A DNA stretch of 49,638 nucleotides, from NCBI GenBank assembly GCA_964560875.1, contig CAZLMW010000058.1:1-49638 (forward strand), read 5' to 3'. The notes below the pieces were generated by a model that was not told the origin of the DNA, made no database searches, and saw only the letters and a program-made list of their open reading frames with translations. The position numbers and the translations under genes are program-made. The DNA comes from CAZLMW01 sp964560875. Its GTDB lineage: Bacteria; Myxococcota_A; UBA9042. The first letter of the stretch is position 1, and each line of letters opens with the position of its first letter. Positions 26,986 to 35,848 of this stretch are shown here, piece after piece.

Positions 26986-27138
26986 CTACTCGCCGGAGAG
27001 CTTCTTGATACGCGCGGCGACAGCGCGGATCTCCCCGGTGCCCACGTCGCCGGTGATGACTTCGTCGGCGTCGTGATCGGAGGCAACGCGGGTACATCGG
27101 TGCCCGCGACGACCGGCCGGCGGCCGACGCTTCTTCAC
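26986..27138 (-). CDS. Possible small basic protein (50 residues)
   Basis: A minus-strand frame from GTG 27138 to TAG 26986 reads VKKRRPPAGRR at the start and TGDVGTGEIR...RIKKLSGE at the end. Codons in the second half have the strong third-position G/C of real genes here, and the frame fills the otherwise empty 190 bp between the lipoprotein and ADP-ribosylglycohydrolase genes. There is no good ribosome binding site. It could be the remnant of a longer gene. Confidence 0.35.
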   Translation of the reverse strand: MKKRRPPAGRRGHRCTRVASDHDADEVITGDVGTGEIRAVAARIKKLSGE

Positions 27139-27171
27139 GTGCAACGAACCGGCCTCTGGCGCGCGGCCCGT

Positions 27172-28332
27172 TCAGTGTCCGGGATACTTGTGCCAGATGT
27201 GCTCGGTGGAGTCGGCGTCGGCCGCCTCGTCGGAAAACGACCAGTCGCGGTAGTCGTGCAGGTCGGTTGCGACCTCGGTGATGACGTCGCGGAGCTCCAA
27301 TCGGTCGCGCCAGGCGAGCGGGATGGCCCCTTGTCCGAGCTGCGCCCCGAGGAGGTTGCCGGTAATGGAGCCGGTGGAGTCCGAGTCGCCGCTGTGATTG
27401 ACCGCAAGCAGCAGCCCGTCGCGGATGTCGTCGGCCACCAGCGCGCAGTAGACCCCGATAGCGAGCGCCTCCTCGGCGATCCAACCCTGCCCGAGCGACC
27501 TGATTGCGTCGGATCGCGGCGTGTCTGATTCCGCCAATTCGATGGCCTTGTTGAGCGCGGCGAGCGTCTCGTGGTGGTCGTCACGAACCACCAGCAGTTC
27601 GATGGCGGTTTGGACCGCTGTCCCCAGGTCCTGTCCGTCGACCAGCAAGCACACAAGGGCCGCAAATACGCCTGCGGAGAGCTGTCCGGTCGGATGTCCA
27701 TGCGTGATCGCGGCCGTGGCGCAGCCGAACTCGAAGACCTCGTCGAGCGGCTGTGGACCGTGACGTCGCCAACCGAACAGGCCAACCGGCGCCGCCCGCA
27801 TCACGCCGCCGCACCCTTTTCGGTCGTCCGTCACCACGTCGGCGAAGCTGCGCTTGCCGAGCAACGACGAAAGGCAGCTATTGCCCGGTCCGCGGCGGTG
27901 ATGCAGGTCGTCGTGTCCTACCAACCAACCGGTCAGCTCGTTGACGGATTCGCCCAGACCGTGACGGTTGCAAGCTCCCTGGGTGGCCAGCCAGCGCAGG
28001 TATGCACCGGTGACGACAGAGATGCGGTCGCAGATGCCTTTGAGCGACCACCGAACATGGCCGCGCAACATGCCTTCCGCCGTGAACAGCGTCATCTGCG
28101 TATCGTCCGTGATGGCGCCGATTCGCCCGTACGCTGGCGCATAGTCGGTGATCCCGTCGTCGCCGAAGCGGGCCCGAATCTGCGCGTGCGAATCGAACTC
28201 GACCGAAGCGCCGAGGGCATCTCCGACCGCGCCCGCGAGCAGGCAGCCGCTGAATCGGGACCGGACCGGCACGGGCGAGCCGTTGTTTTTGGTCTCGGTC
28301 GGGTCGATTGGCGTGGCGTTGTTCGATGTCAT
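27172..28332 (-). CDS. ADP-ribosylglycohydrolase (DraG/ARH-type) family protein
   Basis: Protein of 386 residues. Family metal-binding motifs are present in order: GAVGDALGAS, TDDTQMT (first Mg site), HGHPTG, and the C-terminal HSGDSDSTGSITGNLLGA, which carries the second set of Mg ligands. Such enzymes remove ADP-ribose from proteins or other acceptors in the cytoplasm. No ADP-ribosyltransferase gene (draT-type) is adjacent, so the substrate is open. The ATG at 28332 (MTSNNATP) is chosen; longer frames run into the divergent lipoprotein's leader. Confidence 0.93.
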   Translation of the reverse strand: MTSNNATPIDPTETKNNGSPVPVRSRFSGCLLAGAVGDALGASVEFDSHAQIRARFGDDGITDYAPAYGRIGAITDDTQMTLFTAEGMLRGHVRWSLKGICDRISVVTGAYLRWLATQGACNRHGLGESVNELTGWLVGHDDLHHRRGPGNSCLSSLLGKRSFADVVTDDRKGCGGVMRAAPVGLFGWRRHGPQPLDEVFEFGCATAAITHGHPTGQLSAGVFAALVCLLVDGQDLGTAVQTAIELLVVRDDHHETLAALNKAIELAESDTPRSDAIRSLGQGWIAEEALAIGVYCALVADDIRDGLLLAVNHSGDSDSTGSITGNLLGAQLGQGAIPLAWRDRLELRDVITEVATDLHDYRDWSFSDEAADADSTEHIWHKYPGH

Positions 28333-28432
28333 GGCGCGCTCCGATACTGACCGGCGAATCGTGGCCAATCGCTGCGACAGTCTATGTCGTTTTATGCCGA
28401 ATACCGCTTCACTGGTGTACGTTGATGTCTCC

Positions 28433-29152
28433 ATGAACCGTGCACGCATCGCCATCGCCGCCCTCCTGCTCCTCGGCCTTGTCACCCCCGGGTGCTCGAG
28501 CGCTCAGCCCAGACACGATCGCGCTCCGCGCACAACCGGCTACGACAACGAAAACGACTACGACAACGAAAACGACTACCGCCAGCCGGACCTGGAACCG
28601 GACGAAGACGCCGTGCAGCCCGCTGTCATCGCGCCCAAACCGCGCCGCAAACGTCGCGTCCGTCGCAAACGCCGTCGTCGCAGCAGCGGAGATGTCGTCA
28701 AAGATTGGCGCCACGGTGCCGAAATCGGGCGGGCCCTCATCACCATTCTCGACCGCGCAGAACAAGCCGCCACGCCCGCGGCACGCCAGGTCCTGCAAAC
28801 CGGCCGACGCATGGTCGTCGACGATGGCACGGTGATTCGCGGCTCCTGCTGGACCTACGCCAACGCCGTCTACAAACACGCGGGCATCGGCCGCAAGCAA
28901 CGCAAGCGCGTCTACAAGACCGGCCGCCACGGGCCCTACATCGATCCCGACCAGCTGCAGCCCGGCGACTTCCTCTCGTACATCAACTTCTCGTACAACA
29001 GGGGGGTGCACAGCGCGATATTCGTGGGCTGGCTCGATCGCTCCCGCACGGAGGGATTGATGCTCAGCTACGTCGGCAGCCGTCGGGCGCGTCCCGGCGA
29101 CTACCGGAGCTACCGGCTGACCCACGTCTACGCCGTCTACCGGCCGAGGTGA
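28433..29152 (+). CDS. Lipoprotein with C-terminal CHAP/NlpC-like amidase domain
   Basis: Protein of 239 residues with lipobox VTPGC (Cys21). The linker contains two 18-bp repeats (YDNEND) and a polybasic block (RRKRRVRRKRRRR, residues about 71-83) that could bind peptidoglycan, teichoic-like polymers, nucleic acid or LPS. The C-terminal part has GSCWTYAN (Cys139), LQPGDFLSY and GVHSAIF (His193), the Cys-His arrangement of CHAP/NlpC-P60 cell-wall hydrolases or amidases. It is followed one base after its stop by the glycosyltransferase gene. Enzymatic activity is inferred from motifs only. Confidence 0.75.
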   Translation: MNRARIAIAALLLLGLVTPGCSSAQPRHDRAPRTTGYDNENDYDNENDYRQPDLEPDEDAVQPAVIAPKPRRKRRVRRKRRRRSSGDVVKDWRHGAEIGRALITILDRAEQAATPAARQVLQTGRRMVVDDGTVIRGSCWTYANAVYKHAGIGRKQRKRVYKTGRHGPYIDPDQLQPGDFLSYINFSYNRGVHSAIFVGWLDRSRTEGLMLSYVGSRRARPGDYRSYRLTHVYAVYRPR

Positions 29153-29153
29153 C

Positions 29154-30317
29154 ATGGACTGGCTCATCACGATCGTATGGGCCGGGCTCGTAGGTGTGCT
29201 GACCGTCGGGTTGCTGCGCGCTGCGGTCGCTATCGGCAAGATCGAAGCCCTCGCCGACCTGCCGGCTTCTGGGGATGACTGGCCGCGGGTGAGCGTTATC
29301 GTGGCTGCCTGCGACGAAGGGCTGACCATCGAGGCCGCCGGACGCAGCCTGCTCGACATCGACTATCCCGCGCTCGAGATCGTCATGGTCAACGACCGCT
29401 CCACCGACGAAACCGGCGCGATCATCGACCGGCTCGCGGCCTCAGACGATCGGGTCATTGCCGTTCACGTCGACGAGCTGCCAGACGGTTGGCTCGGCAA
29501 GCTCAACGCGATGCAGGTCGGCACCGAGGCATCCACCGGCGACTACCTGCTGTACACCGACGCCGATGTGCACTTCTACGACGACGTCCTGCGCCGGGCG
29601 GTCCGCGTGTGCGAAGACCGCAACCTCGGCCACCTTGCTTTGCTGCCCCGAATGCACGGCGGCACGTTCTGGCTCAACGCCGCCATCAGCGCGTTTGCGA
29701 CGGGATTTCTCGCCGCTCTGCAGCCGCACAAGATCGGCGTTGCTGGCACCGGGGCCTATGCGGGAGTCGGGGCGTTCAACATGGTGCGACGCGCGGACTT
29801 CCTGCGCACGAAGGGCTGGTCATTTCTGCGCATGGAGGTCGTCGATGACACCGCGCTCGCGATGATGATGGTCGAACAGGCCGGGGCGCGGGCGATGCTT
29901 GGGACAGCTGGCCAACACCTGGGCTTGTCCTGGTACGAAAGTATGCCGGCGATGGCGCGCGGGCTCGAAAAGAACGGCTTTGTCGGCCTCGGCAACTGCA
30001 GCATCGCGCGCACGCTCGCCATTGGAATTGGGTTGCCGGCAGCGTCCGCGGCGTTCGTCCTCGCGCCGCTTTCCGGTTCGCTGTTCGTCACCGGACTCGC
30101 CGCAGCTACAGCGGCACTCGCGGTCATCGCCGCGGTCAGCTATCGGCGGGTGGGCCAACCCTTTGTCGCCACGCTCTTCATCCCGGTCGTGATGGGGTTT
30201 ATCGGCTACGTTCTGCTGCGGTCGATGGTGAAGACGCTGCGAGCCGGCGGCATCAACTGGCGCGGGACGTTCTATTCGCTGCAAGCCCTGCGCGCGGGTA
30301 AGAGGCTGTATTTGTAG
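29154..30317 (+). CDS. Family 2 glycosyltransferase, membrane-bound (HpnB-like)
   Basis: Protein of 387 residues with an N-terminal transmembrane helix. A GT-A domain follows (VSVIVAACDE, NDRSTDET, and the metal-binding TDADVHFYD), and VVDDTALA takes the place of the usual catalytic ED. Two or more C-terminal helices lie around residues 285-355. The layout resembles hopene-associated glycosyltransferase HpnB and other GT2 enzymes that act on lipid acceptors at the inner membrane. A QxxRW motif is not present. The start overlaps nothing and lies one base after the preceding stop, so it is in an operon with the CHAP-like lipoprotein. Confidence 0.88.
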   Translation: MDWLITIVWAGLVGVLTVGLLRAAVAIGKIEALADLPASGDDWPRVSVIVAACDEGLTIEAAGRSLLDIDYPALEIVMVNDRSTDETGAIIDRLAASDDRVIAVHVDELPDGWLGKLNAMQVGTEASTGDYLLYTDADVHFYDDVLRRAVRVCEDRNLGHLALLPRMHGGTFWLNAAISAFATGFLAALQPHKIGVAGTGAYAGVGAFNMVRRADFLRTKGWSFLRMEVVDDTALAMMMVEQAGARAMLGTAGQHLGLSWYESMPAMARGLEKNGFVGLGNCSIARTLAIGIGLPAASAAFVLAPLSGSLFVTGLAAATAALAVIAAVSYRRVGQPFVATLFIPVVMGFIGYVLLRSMVKTLRAGGINWRGTFYSLQALRAGKRLYL

Positions 30318-30394
30318 CGCGTCCCGCCGACGTTGACGTTGCGACGAAGCGCGGCGGATGATGCCGGTCGCACAAGGCTGCGGGGGCGGGTGAT

Positions 30395-31534
30395 ATGCAG
30401 GAATTGAGGCGCTTTTGCCCGGTCTGCGGACACCTTCTCGACACCGCGATTTGCCCGGACGACGGCATCCCGACCATCGCGATCGGCGGACGACATGTCC
30501 CGGCCGACGGGTACGAGGCGGGCCGGGTCATCGCAGGACGCTACCGGCTGTTGCGCACCATCGGGCGCGGGGCGTACGGCGCGGTGTACGAAGCCAAGCA
30601 CACGGTCACGCTGCAGCCGCTCGCCATCAAGATCCTGGCCCTGCCGACCGGCGACGACGACGGCTTCAACGCGATCCGCCGCTTCTACCGCGAGGCGCGC
30701 ATCACCGCCGGACTGACCCACCCCAATACCGTGCGCGTGTTCGATTTCGGACAGGTCGACGACGGGCCGCTGTTCATCGCGATGGAACACCTCAACGGCG
30801 TCACGCTCGGCGCGGCTTTGCGGGGCTGCGCGAACTGGGGCCTGATGTTGTCGGAGAGCCAGGCAGCGGCCATCGCCGTGCCGATCCTGCGCAGCCTCGC
30901 CGAAGCCCACAATGCCGGTCTCGTGCACCGCGATCTCAAGCCCGACAACGTGATGCTCTGCCCTGTTGGCGGCGGCGACGTGGCGGTCAAGGTCCTCGAC
31001 TTCGGCATCGCCCACGCGGCCGATTCGGCCCTCACCGCGCAGGGTAGGACACTTGGCACGCCCGGCTTCATGAGCCCCGAACAGATCGGTGCCGAAGACC
31101 TCGACGCCCGCAGCGACCTGTACTCGCTGGGCGTCATCCTCTTTGTCGCGCTCACCGGCCGGCTGCCATTCGAAGACGAAGACCCGTTCACCCTGATGCA
31201 CCGCGTGCGGACGGAAAAAGCCCCCGATCCCAACGACGTATCGGGCGCCAGCGTGTCCGACGGGTTCACCGAGATCCTCGCGACGGTGCTCACCACCGAC
31301 CGCGCCGGCCGCTACAGCGACGCCAACACGATGCGGCGGGCGATCGAGACCGCGACCGATGGCGCGTGGGCCAACGCCGACCTCAGCGAGCCCGTGAACA
31401 TCGGACGGGAAGAGGATGTTGGTGGCCAGCACGCCGGGACGACGCCCTACAACGCAGACAGACCGGCTTCGGAGCGCAAGACAGCCGTTGGCAGCGACGC
31501 TTCGACGATCGCGATGGGCTCTCGTAACGATTGA
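30395..31534 (+). CDS. Hanks-type Ser/Thr protein kinase with N-terminal zinc-ribbon
   Basis: Protein of 379 residues. The N-terminus FCPVCGHLLDTAICPDD is a CxxC-type zinc-ribbon-like element. The kinase domain has GRGAYGAVYEA (Gly loop), AIKIL (Lys79), HRDLKPDN (Asp180), DFG (Asp202) and GTPGFMSPEQ (activation/P+1 region), so it should be active. The C-terminal tail of about 60 residues is hydrophilic with no transmembrane segment, so this is a soluble cytoplasmic kinase. No phosphatase or obvious substrate gene is adjacent. Confidence 0.94.
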   Translation: MQELRRFCPVCGHLLDTAICPDDGIPTIAIGGRHVPADGYEAGRVIAGRYRLLRTIGRGAYGAVYEAKHTVTLQPLAIKILALPTGDDDGFNAIRRFYREARITAGLTHPNTVRVFDFGQVDDGPLFIAMEHLNGVTLGAALRGCANWGLMLSESQAAAIAVPILRSLAEAHNAGLVHRDLKPDNVMLCPVGGGDVAVKVLDFGIAHAADSALTAQGRTLGTPGFMSPEQIGAEDLDARSDLYSLGVILFVALTGRLPFEDEDPFTLMHRVRTEKAPDPNDVSGASVSDGFTEILATVLTTDRAGRYSDANTMRRAIETATDGAWANADLSEPVNIGREEDVGGQHAGTTPYNADRPASERKTAVGSDASTIAMGSRND

Positions 31535-31715
31535 TGCGGTGCATTTGGCCGTGTAACAAGGCGTCGGATCGTTTGAGTCGGGCACGATCCTGGCACTGCA
31601 TCGTGTCCGGCGAGTCGCCTCCGACGGCGAGCGACCGTCGTGGGCCGCCATGCGGCAGCACCCGCGGACTCTCGCGCCCCGCGAACTCCGATCGAACCTG
31701 CGGATAACAACGCCA

Positions 31716-31746
31716 TTGACAGCGAGACGCGTGATGACAAAACAAT
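31716..31746 (+). promoter_or_regulatory. Candidate sigma-70-type promoter for histidine kinase gene
   Basis: A perfect TTGACA (31716-31721) is followed after 19 bases by AACAAT (31741-31746, 4 of 6 to consensus) in a locally A/T-rich stretch. It lies upstream of the chosen GTG start at 31787 within an otherwise gene-free 252-bp segment. The spacing is longer than ideal. Confidence 0.4.
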
Positions 31747-31786
31747 GTGGCGTTTTAACAGGCGCCATCTTTGCTCTCGAGGGCCG

Positions 31787-32956
31787 GTGACCAGCACTGA
31801 ACTCCATGCGTCCGTGTATCGCGAGCTGCTCCGGGCTGTTGCCGCTGGCGCTTCGTATAGCGAAGTCGCCGAGTTGGCGGCCCGGCATGCGATGGCAGCG
31901 ATGGATGCCGACGGCGCATCGGTCACACGACTGAGCAGAGACGAGCTGGTGTACGCGGCCGCGCTCGGTTCGATCAGCGGCGTCGTCGGCCGGCGGCTGC
32001 GTGTGTCCGATAGTTTCAGCGGCAGCGTGGTGCGCAGCGGAAAGGCGGTTCGGTTCGACCCCGGATCGGCCGCCGAAAACACGCGGGCCCGAGCGCGCGG
32101 CGACAAGATCCGCAGCGGTATCATCGCGCCGGTGATGGCCGGAACCACGGTGCTCGGAACGTTCGGCGTCGCCTCCAACAAAACCGACCACTTCGACGCG
32201 GAAGACGAGGCCGTGATCGACGAGCTCGCCAAGTTCCTGTCGATCACCTTGCAGACGGTCGCCGACCGCAACCGTGCCGACGAAGCTGAGCAATTCGCGA
32301 CGCTTGGGCGCCTCGCTGCCGGGCTCGCCCACGAGGTGAACAACCCGCTCACCTGGGTGTCTGGCGGGCTAACGGAGCTCCGAGACGTGCTCTCCGGCGG
32401 CGACGGACGCGACCCGATGATCGTGCTCGATGAGGTCCGCGACGGGATCGACCGCGTCGCTGGATTCGTCCGCGAGATCCGCGAGATCGCGCGCCGCGAC
32501 GACGCCGGTCCGCGCGAGATCATCGATCCGGTCGACGAGCTGTTCGAGGGCGCGGCGCACGTCAACGCACGTTTGGAGCACGCGACCATCGAGGTCGACA
32601 TTCCCGACGATCTCGGCACCGTCTCCGCGCCGCCAGGTCGCTTGCGCCAGGTGCTCATCAGCCTGCTGCACAACAGCGCGGACGCAACGGCAACCCTGGA
32701 GTCGCCCAACATCGTCGTCGCCGCGCGGGCCGACCACGCAAAGCTCTACGTCCGTGTCATCGACAACGGTCCCGGGGTGCCGGAGTCCATCGCCACGCGC
32801 ATTTTCGAGCCGTTTTTCACCACCAAGCCGCGCGCGATGGGCATGGGACTTGCGCAAGCGGCGCGGTTTTGCCGGGACATCGGCGCGCAGCTCCGCCTCG
32901 TGCCGCGCGACGACGGCTGCGAATTTGAAGTGACGCTGCCGATCGCGGGCAAGTAG
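31787..32956 (+). CDS. GAF-domain sensor histidine kinase
   Basis: Protein of 389 residues from GTG 31787, which has GAGGG just upstream and a promoter-like sequence 40 bp before; an ATG at 31745 is possible. Residues about 5-165 form a GAF domain. The H-box is LAHEVNNPL (phosphoacceptor His182), then come LLHNSADA (N box), DNGPGVP (G1), IFEPFFTTK (F) and GMGLAQA (G2). It has no transmembrane segment and no linked receiver, so it is a cytoplasmic orphan kinase sensing a small ligand or redox state through GAF. The next gene begins directly at its stop. Confidence 0.93.
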   Translation: MTSTELHASVYRELLRAVAAGASYSEVAELAARHAMAAMDADGASVTRLSRDELVYAAALGSISGVVGRRLRVSDSFSGSVVRSGKAVRFDPGSAAENTRARARGDKIRSGIIAPVMAGTTVLGTFGVASNKTDHFDAEDEAVIDELAKFLSITLQTVADRNRADEAEQFATLGRLAAGLAHEVNNPLTWVSGGLTELRDVLSGGDGRDPMIVLDEVRDGIDRVAGFVREIREIARRDDAGPREIIDPVDELFEGAAHVNARLEHATIEVDIPDDLGTVSAPPGRLRQVLISLLHNSADATATLESPNIVVAARADHAKLYVRVIDNGPGVPESIATRIFEPFFTTKPRAMGMGLAQAARFCRDIGAQLRLVPRDDGCEFEVTLPIAGK

Positions 32957-33844
32957 ATGTGCCCAGAGCACACGATCGACGTGCAGACCATCGGCGGGCG
33001 CCAGCTCGCGCACGTCTTCGCGCCCGACGGTCCGCCGGCCGCGGTGCTCGCCGTGCTCCCCGCGCTGGGGATCCGAGCTGCGTACTACCGTTGCTTCGCC
33101 AGCGAGATGGCCGCCCGCGGGATCTGCACCGTGCTCGCCGATTGGCCCGGGCATGGCGACAGCGGCTTGCGCGCCCATCCGCTCGGGCGTCAGTGGGGGT
33201 ATCCCGAGCTGGTCGACCAACATGCTCGCGGCGTCTGTGAAGCGGCCATGCAGCATGTGCCCGGCGTACCGTTTTCGTGGATCGGCCACTCGATCGGCGG
33301 CCAGGTTTGCCTGATGCACGCAGGTCGCAATCGTAGCTCGGTCGCGGCGGTCGTCATCATCGCGTCGGGCTCGCCGCATTTTCGCAGCTGGCCCGGCGTC
33401 GACGGCTGGAAGGTGCGCGGTTCGGCTCTGCTCGCCGCCGCCATCTCGAGGAGCACCGGGTTCTTCCCCGGCGACAAGCTCGGGTTCGGCGGCCGCGAAT
33501 CCGGCCGGTTGATGCGCCAGTGGGCCGGTGTGGTGCGGTCGGGCGAATTCCGCCTCGACGCGTTCGACGGGGAAGGCGCGCTCGCAGCGTGGGACGGCAA
33601 AACGTTCGCTTGCCGGCTGCAGGGCGATGATTGGGCGCCTGAGCGATCTCTGGAAACGCTGCTGGCGCGGATTGCAGACGCATCGGTCGAGCGCTGGTTG
33701 TGGTCCGTGGCCGACGGGATCAATCACAACAACTGGCCCCGCGATCCGGTGCCTGCCGCCGACAAGATCGCCCCGTGGCTCAAGGCCGCTGTGCATCACG
33801 AAGCGAGCAACTTGCGATCAGGCGCGGACCAGCAAGGCCGCTGA
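32957..33844 (+). CDS. Alpha/beta-hydrolase family protein
   Basis: Protein of 295 residues, starting at the base after the histidine kinase stop. It shows DWPGHGDSG in the oxyanion region and nucleophile elbow GHSIGG (Ser112), typical of serine hydrolases of the S33/monoacylglycerol-lipase-like group. It has no signal peptide. Its 3' end overlaps the convergent GH13 gene by 27 bp. Substrate unknown; it may share transcription with the upstream kinase. Confidence 0.85.
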   Translation: MCPEHTIDVQTIGGRQLAHVFAPDGPPAAVLAVLPALGIRAAYYRCFASEMAARGICTVLADWPGHGDSGLRAHPLGRQWGYPELVDQHARGVCEAAMQHVPGVPFSWIGHSIGGQVCLMHAGRNRSSVAAVVIIASGSPHFRSWPGVDGWKVRGSALLAAAISRSTGFFPGDKLGFGGRESGRLMRQWAGVVRSGEFRLDAFDGEGALAAWDGKTFACRLQGDDWAPERSLETLLARIADASVERWLWSVADGINHNNWPRDPVPAADKIAPWLKAAVHHEASNLRSGADQQGR

Positions 33845-35812
33845 GCCCGGTTGCACGGTGACGTGGCCGGTGCGATGCGGCGTGCAATCCCGCGTGCCGA
33901 TCATCGGGGTCCAGTGGCCTTTTCCGACGTCGAATGTCGCGGCGTGATGCGCGTCGGCGTTGATCAGCACCGCCACCGGCCGATCCATGCCCTGGACGGT
34001 GTAGCCAATCGCGGCCGGACGGTCTGCTGACACCCAGTTCGTGGCGGCGCCCGCTTGCCATGCCGGCTGCAAGAGGGACTTTCGCAGCGCGATCCACCGG
34101 CCATACCAGGCAACGAGCTCCGGGTTGGCGGCCCGGTCGTTCCAGTCGATGTGGTTGGTGTCGTCGCGCTTGTTGTAGCTGTTGTGACAGAGCCGACCGC
34201 GTCGGCCACCGGTGACCTTGGCGCGGCCAAACTCCTGCCCCTGGGCGATCATGACGGGCCCGCGGGTGGCGAGAAGGGCGGCGGCGGCGACCTTGTGGAC
34301 CCGAAGTGCGCGCCCTTGCACGTGCTGCACGGCGCGCTTGGTGACCGGCTCGTTTGCGCCCTGGCCAAGCGCGACCCGCACAAAATCGCCGAGCGTGTAG
34401 TCATCGTGCGACTCCAGGTAGTTCAACGACAGCTCGGACGCCGCAAACCCGCCGCCCTGCTCGATGGTCGAACCCCCGATCGCCGCCCGAACCTCGCGCG
34501 TCGCCGGCGCGCCGAAGATGAAGCCGCCGCGGTCCGGCGATCGCCCCTTGATGACGTTGCGGTAGCCGTCGTTCCACACCGTCCAGCCCATGTCGGCCAG
34601 GTCGCCCCCGCGGTGCGCACGAAAACTCCACGGTTCGGCGATCAGGAGCGCGTCGGGCCGAATGTCGAGCGCGGTCGCGGCGATGGCCTCCATCGTGTCG
34701 TTGTCGATGAGCTCGGCGAGGTCCATTCGCACGCCGTCGACATGGTACTCGGTCAACCAGTGGGCGATGGTCGCGACGGCAAGCGAACGCATGTCGATGT
34801 TTTCGGTCGCGAGGTCGTTGCCGCACCCGCTGTCATTGCGCATGTGACCCGTATCGTCGCGCCGGAACCAATCGCCACCGTCGAGCAACAGCAGCGGATT
34901 CTTGTCGTGCAGCGACACGTGGTTGAGCACCACATCGACAATCACCGCGACGCCCCGCTGATGCAGGGCGCGGATCATGTTCTTGAGCTCGACCGCGGGA
35001 TCCTCGAACGACCCATCTGCTGCGATGCCGACCCAGTCGCCAGGCTCGGCAGCTGCGAATGCCGCGCCGTAGACCTCGGTGGGTGCCAGCGGGAACGTGG
35101 GCATGTAGCCCCAGTGGTTGTGGCGGTGCGCGGTCTCCTGGAGGGGAAACGACGCGAGCGGCAGCAGCTCCAGCGCGTTGACGCCAAGGCGCATCAGGTG
35201 GGGCAAGCCGCCGCTGGCCGCGGGATGGGTCTCGGTCAACCCGGCGTACGTGCCGGGCTTCATGGCCCCGGCGCTGGGATGGGCGGTCAGGTCGCCGACA
35301 TGGGCCTCGTAGATGATGGCGTCGTCTGGATGCAGCGTGACGCCGGTGTCGCCGCGCCAATCGTACGCTTCGGCTTTCTTCGCGACCGACCAGGCTGGGT
35401 TTCCGGGCACTTTTCGCCGCACCACGGCGCGCGACCAGGGATCGGCGATGCGCAGCGTCTTGCGCCCGTGGTGCACGCGGTAGCGATAAAACGGCAGCGG
35501 GGGAACGATGGTCGCCGTCCAGACAGGCAGCTCGCCGTCGTTGGTTTCCAGCAGCTCCTCGGACATCGGCACCACGACCTGGCGCTCACCGTGGGGATGG
35601 TCGCGGAACACGATCTCGACATAGCGGGCTTTGGGAGCGCGCAGGCGGAAGGTGCTCTCCGCGGCGATCCACCCCATCTCGGGCAGCACCTCGATCGCCT
35701 GGTCGTCGCCATCGTCGAGCGCATCGGTTTCGGCCGCGAAATCAAGGTCTTCACCACGCTCGAGCGCGGCAAGCTCCTCGTCTCCCGGGCCGTCACCCCA
35801 ATCGTCGTCCAT
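33818..35812 (-). CDS. GH13 alpha-glucan debranching/pullulanase-like enzyme
   Basis: Protein of 664 residues with an acidic N-terminus, an N-terminal CBM48-like beta domain (about 45-130) and a GH13 barrel. The conserved regions are DVVLNHVS (I), GVRMDLAE (II, nucleophile Asp364), IAEPW (III, acid/base Glu393) and ESHDD (IV, about 467-471), so the catalytic triad is intact. Overall layout resembles glycogen debranching or type I pullulanase rather than branching enzyme. It lies 36 bp downstream of glgB, so the pair likely remodels glycogen branches together. It is cytoplasmic (no signal). Exact bond specificity is not determinable. Confidence 0.88.
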   Translation of the reverse strand: MDDDWGDGPGDEELAALERGEDLDFAAETDALDDGDDQAIEVLPEMGWIAAESTFRLRAPKARYVEIVFRDHPHGERQVVVPMSEELLETNDGELPVWTATIVPPLPFYRYRVHHGRKTLRIADPWSRAVVRRKVPGNPAWSVAKKAEAYDWRGDTGVTLHPDDAIIYEAHVGDLTAHPSAGAMKPGTYAGLTETHPAASGGLPHLMRLGVNALELLPLASFPLQETAHRHNHWGYMPTFPLAPTEVYGAAFAAAEPGDWVGIAADGSFEDPAVELKNMIRALHQRGVAVIVDVVLNHVSLHDKNPLLLLDGGDWFRRDDTGHMRNDSGCGNDLATENIDMRSLAVATIAHWLTEYHVDGVRMDLAELIDNDTMEAIAATALDIRPDALLIAEPWSFRAHRGGDLADMGWTVWNDGYRNVIKGRSPDRGGFIFGAPATREVRAAIGGSTIEQGGGFAASELSLNYLESHDDYTLGDFVRVALGQGANEPVTKRAVQHVQGRALRVHKVAAAALLATRGPVMIAQGQEFGRAKVTGGRRGRLCHNSYNKRDDTNHIDWNDRAANPELVAWYGRWIALRKSLLQPAWQAGAATNWVSADRPAAIGYTVQGMDRPVAVLINADAHHAATFDVGKGHWTPMIGTRDCTPHRTGHVTVQPGSAALLVRA

Positions 35813-35848
35813 GCGGTCGTCGCCCGGGTCGCTCAGCGCCCCTGTCGT

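Noticed and set aside
28375..28389. CGACA-GTCTA-TGTCG inverted repeat upstream of the CHAP-like lipoprotein
   Set aside because: Only 5-bp arms, expected by chance in a window of this size.
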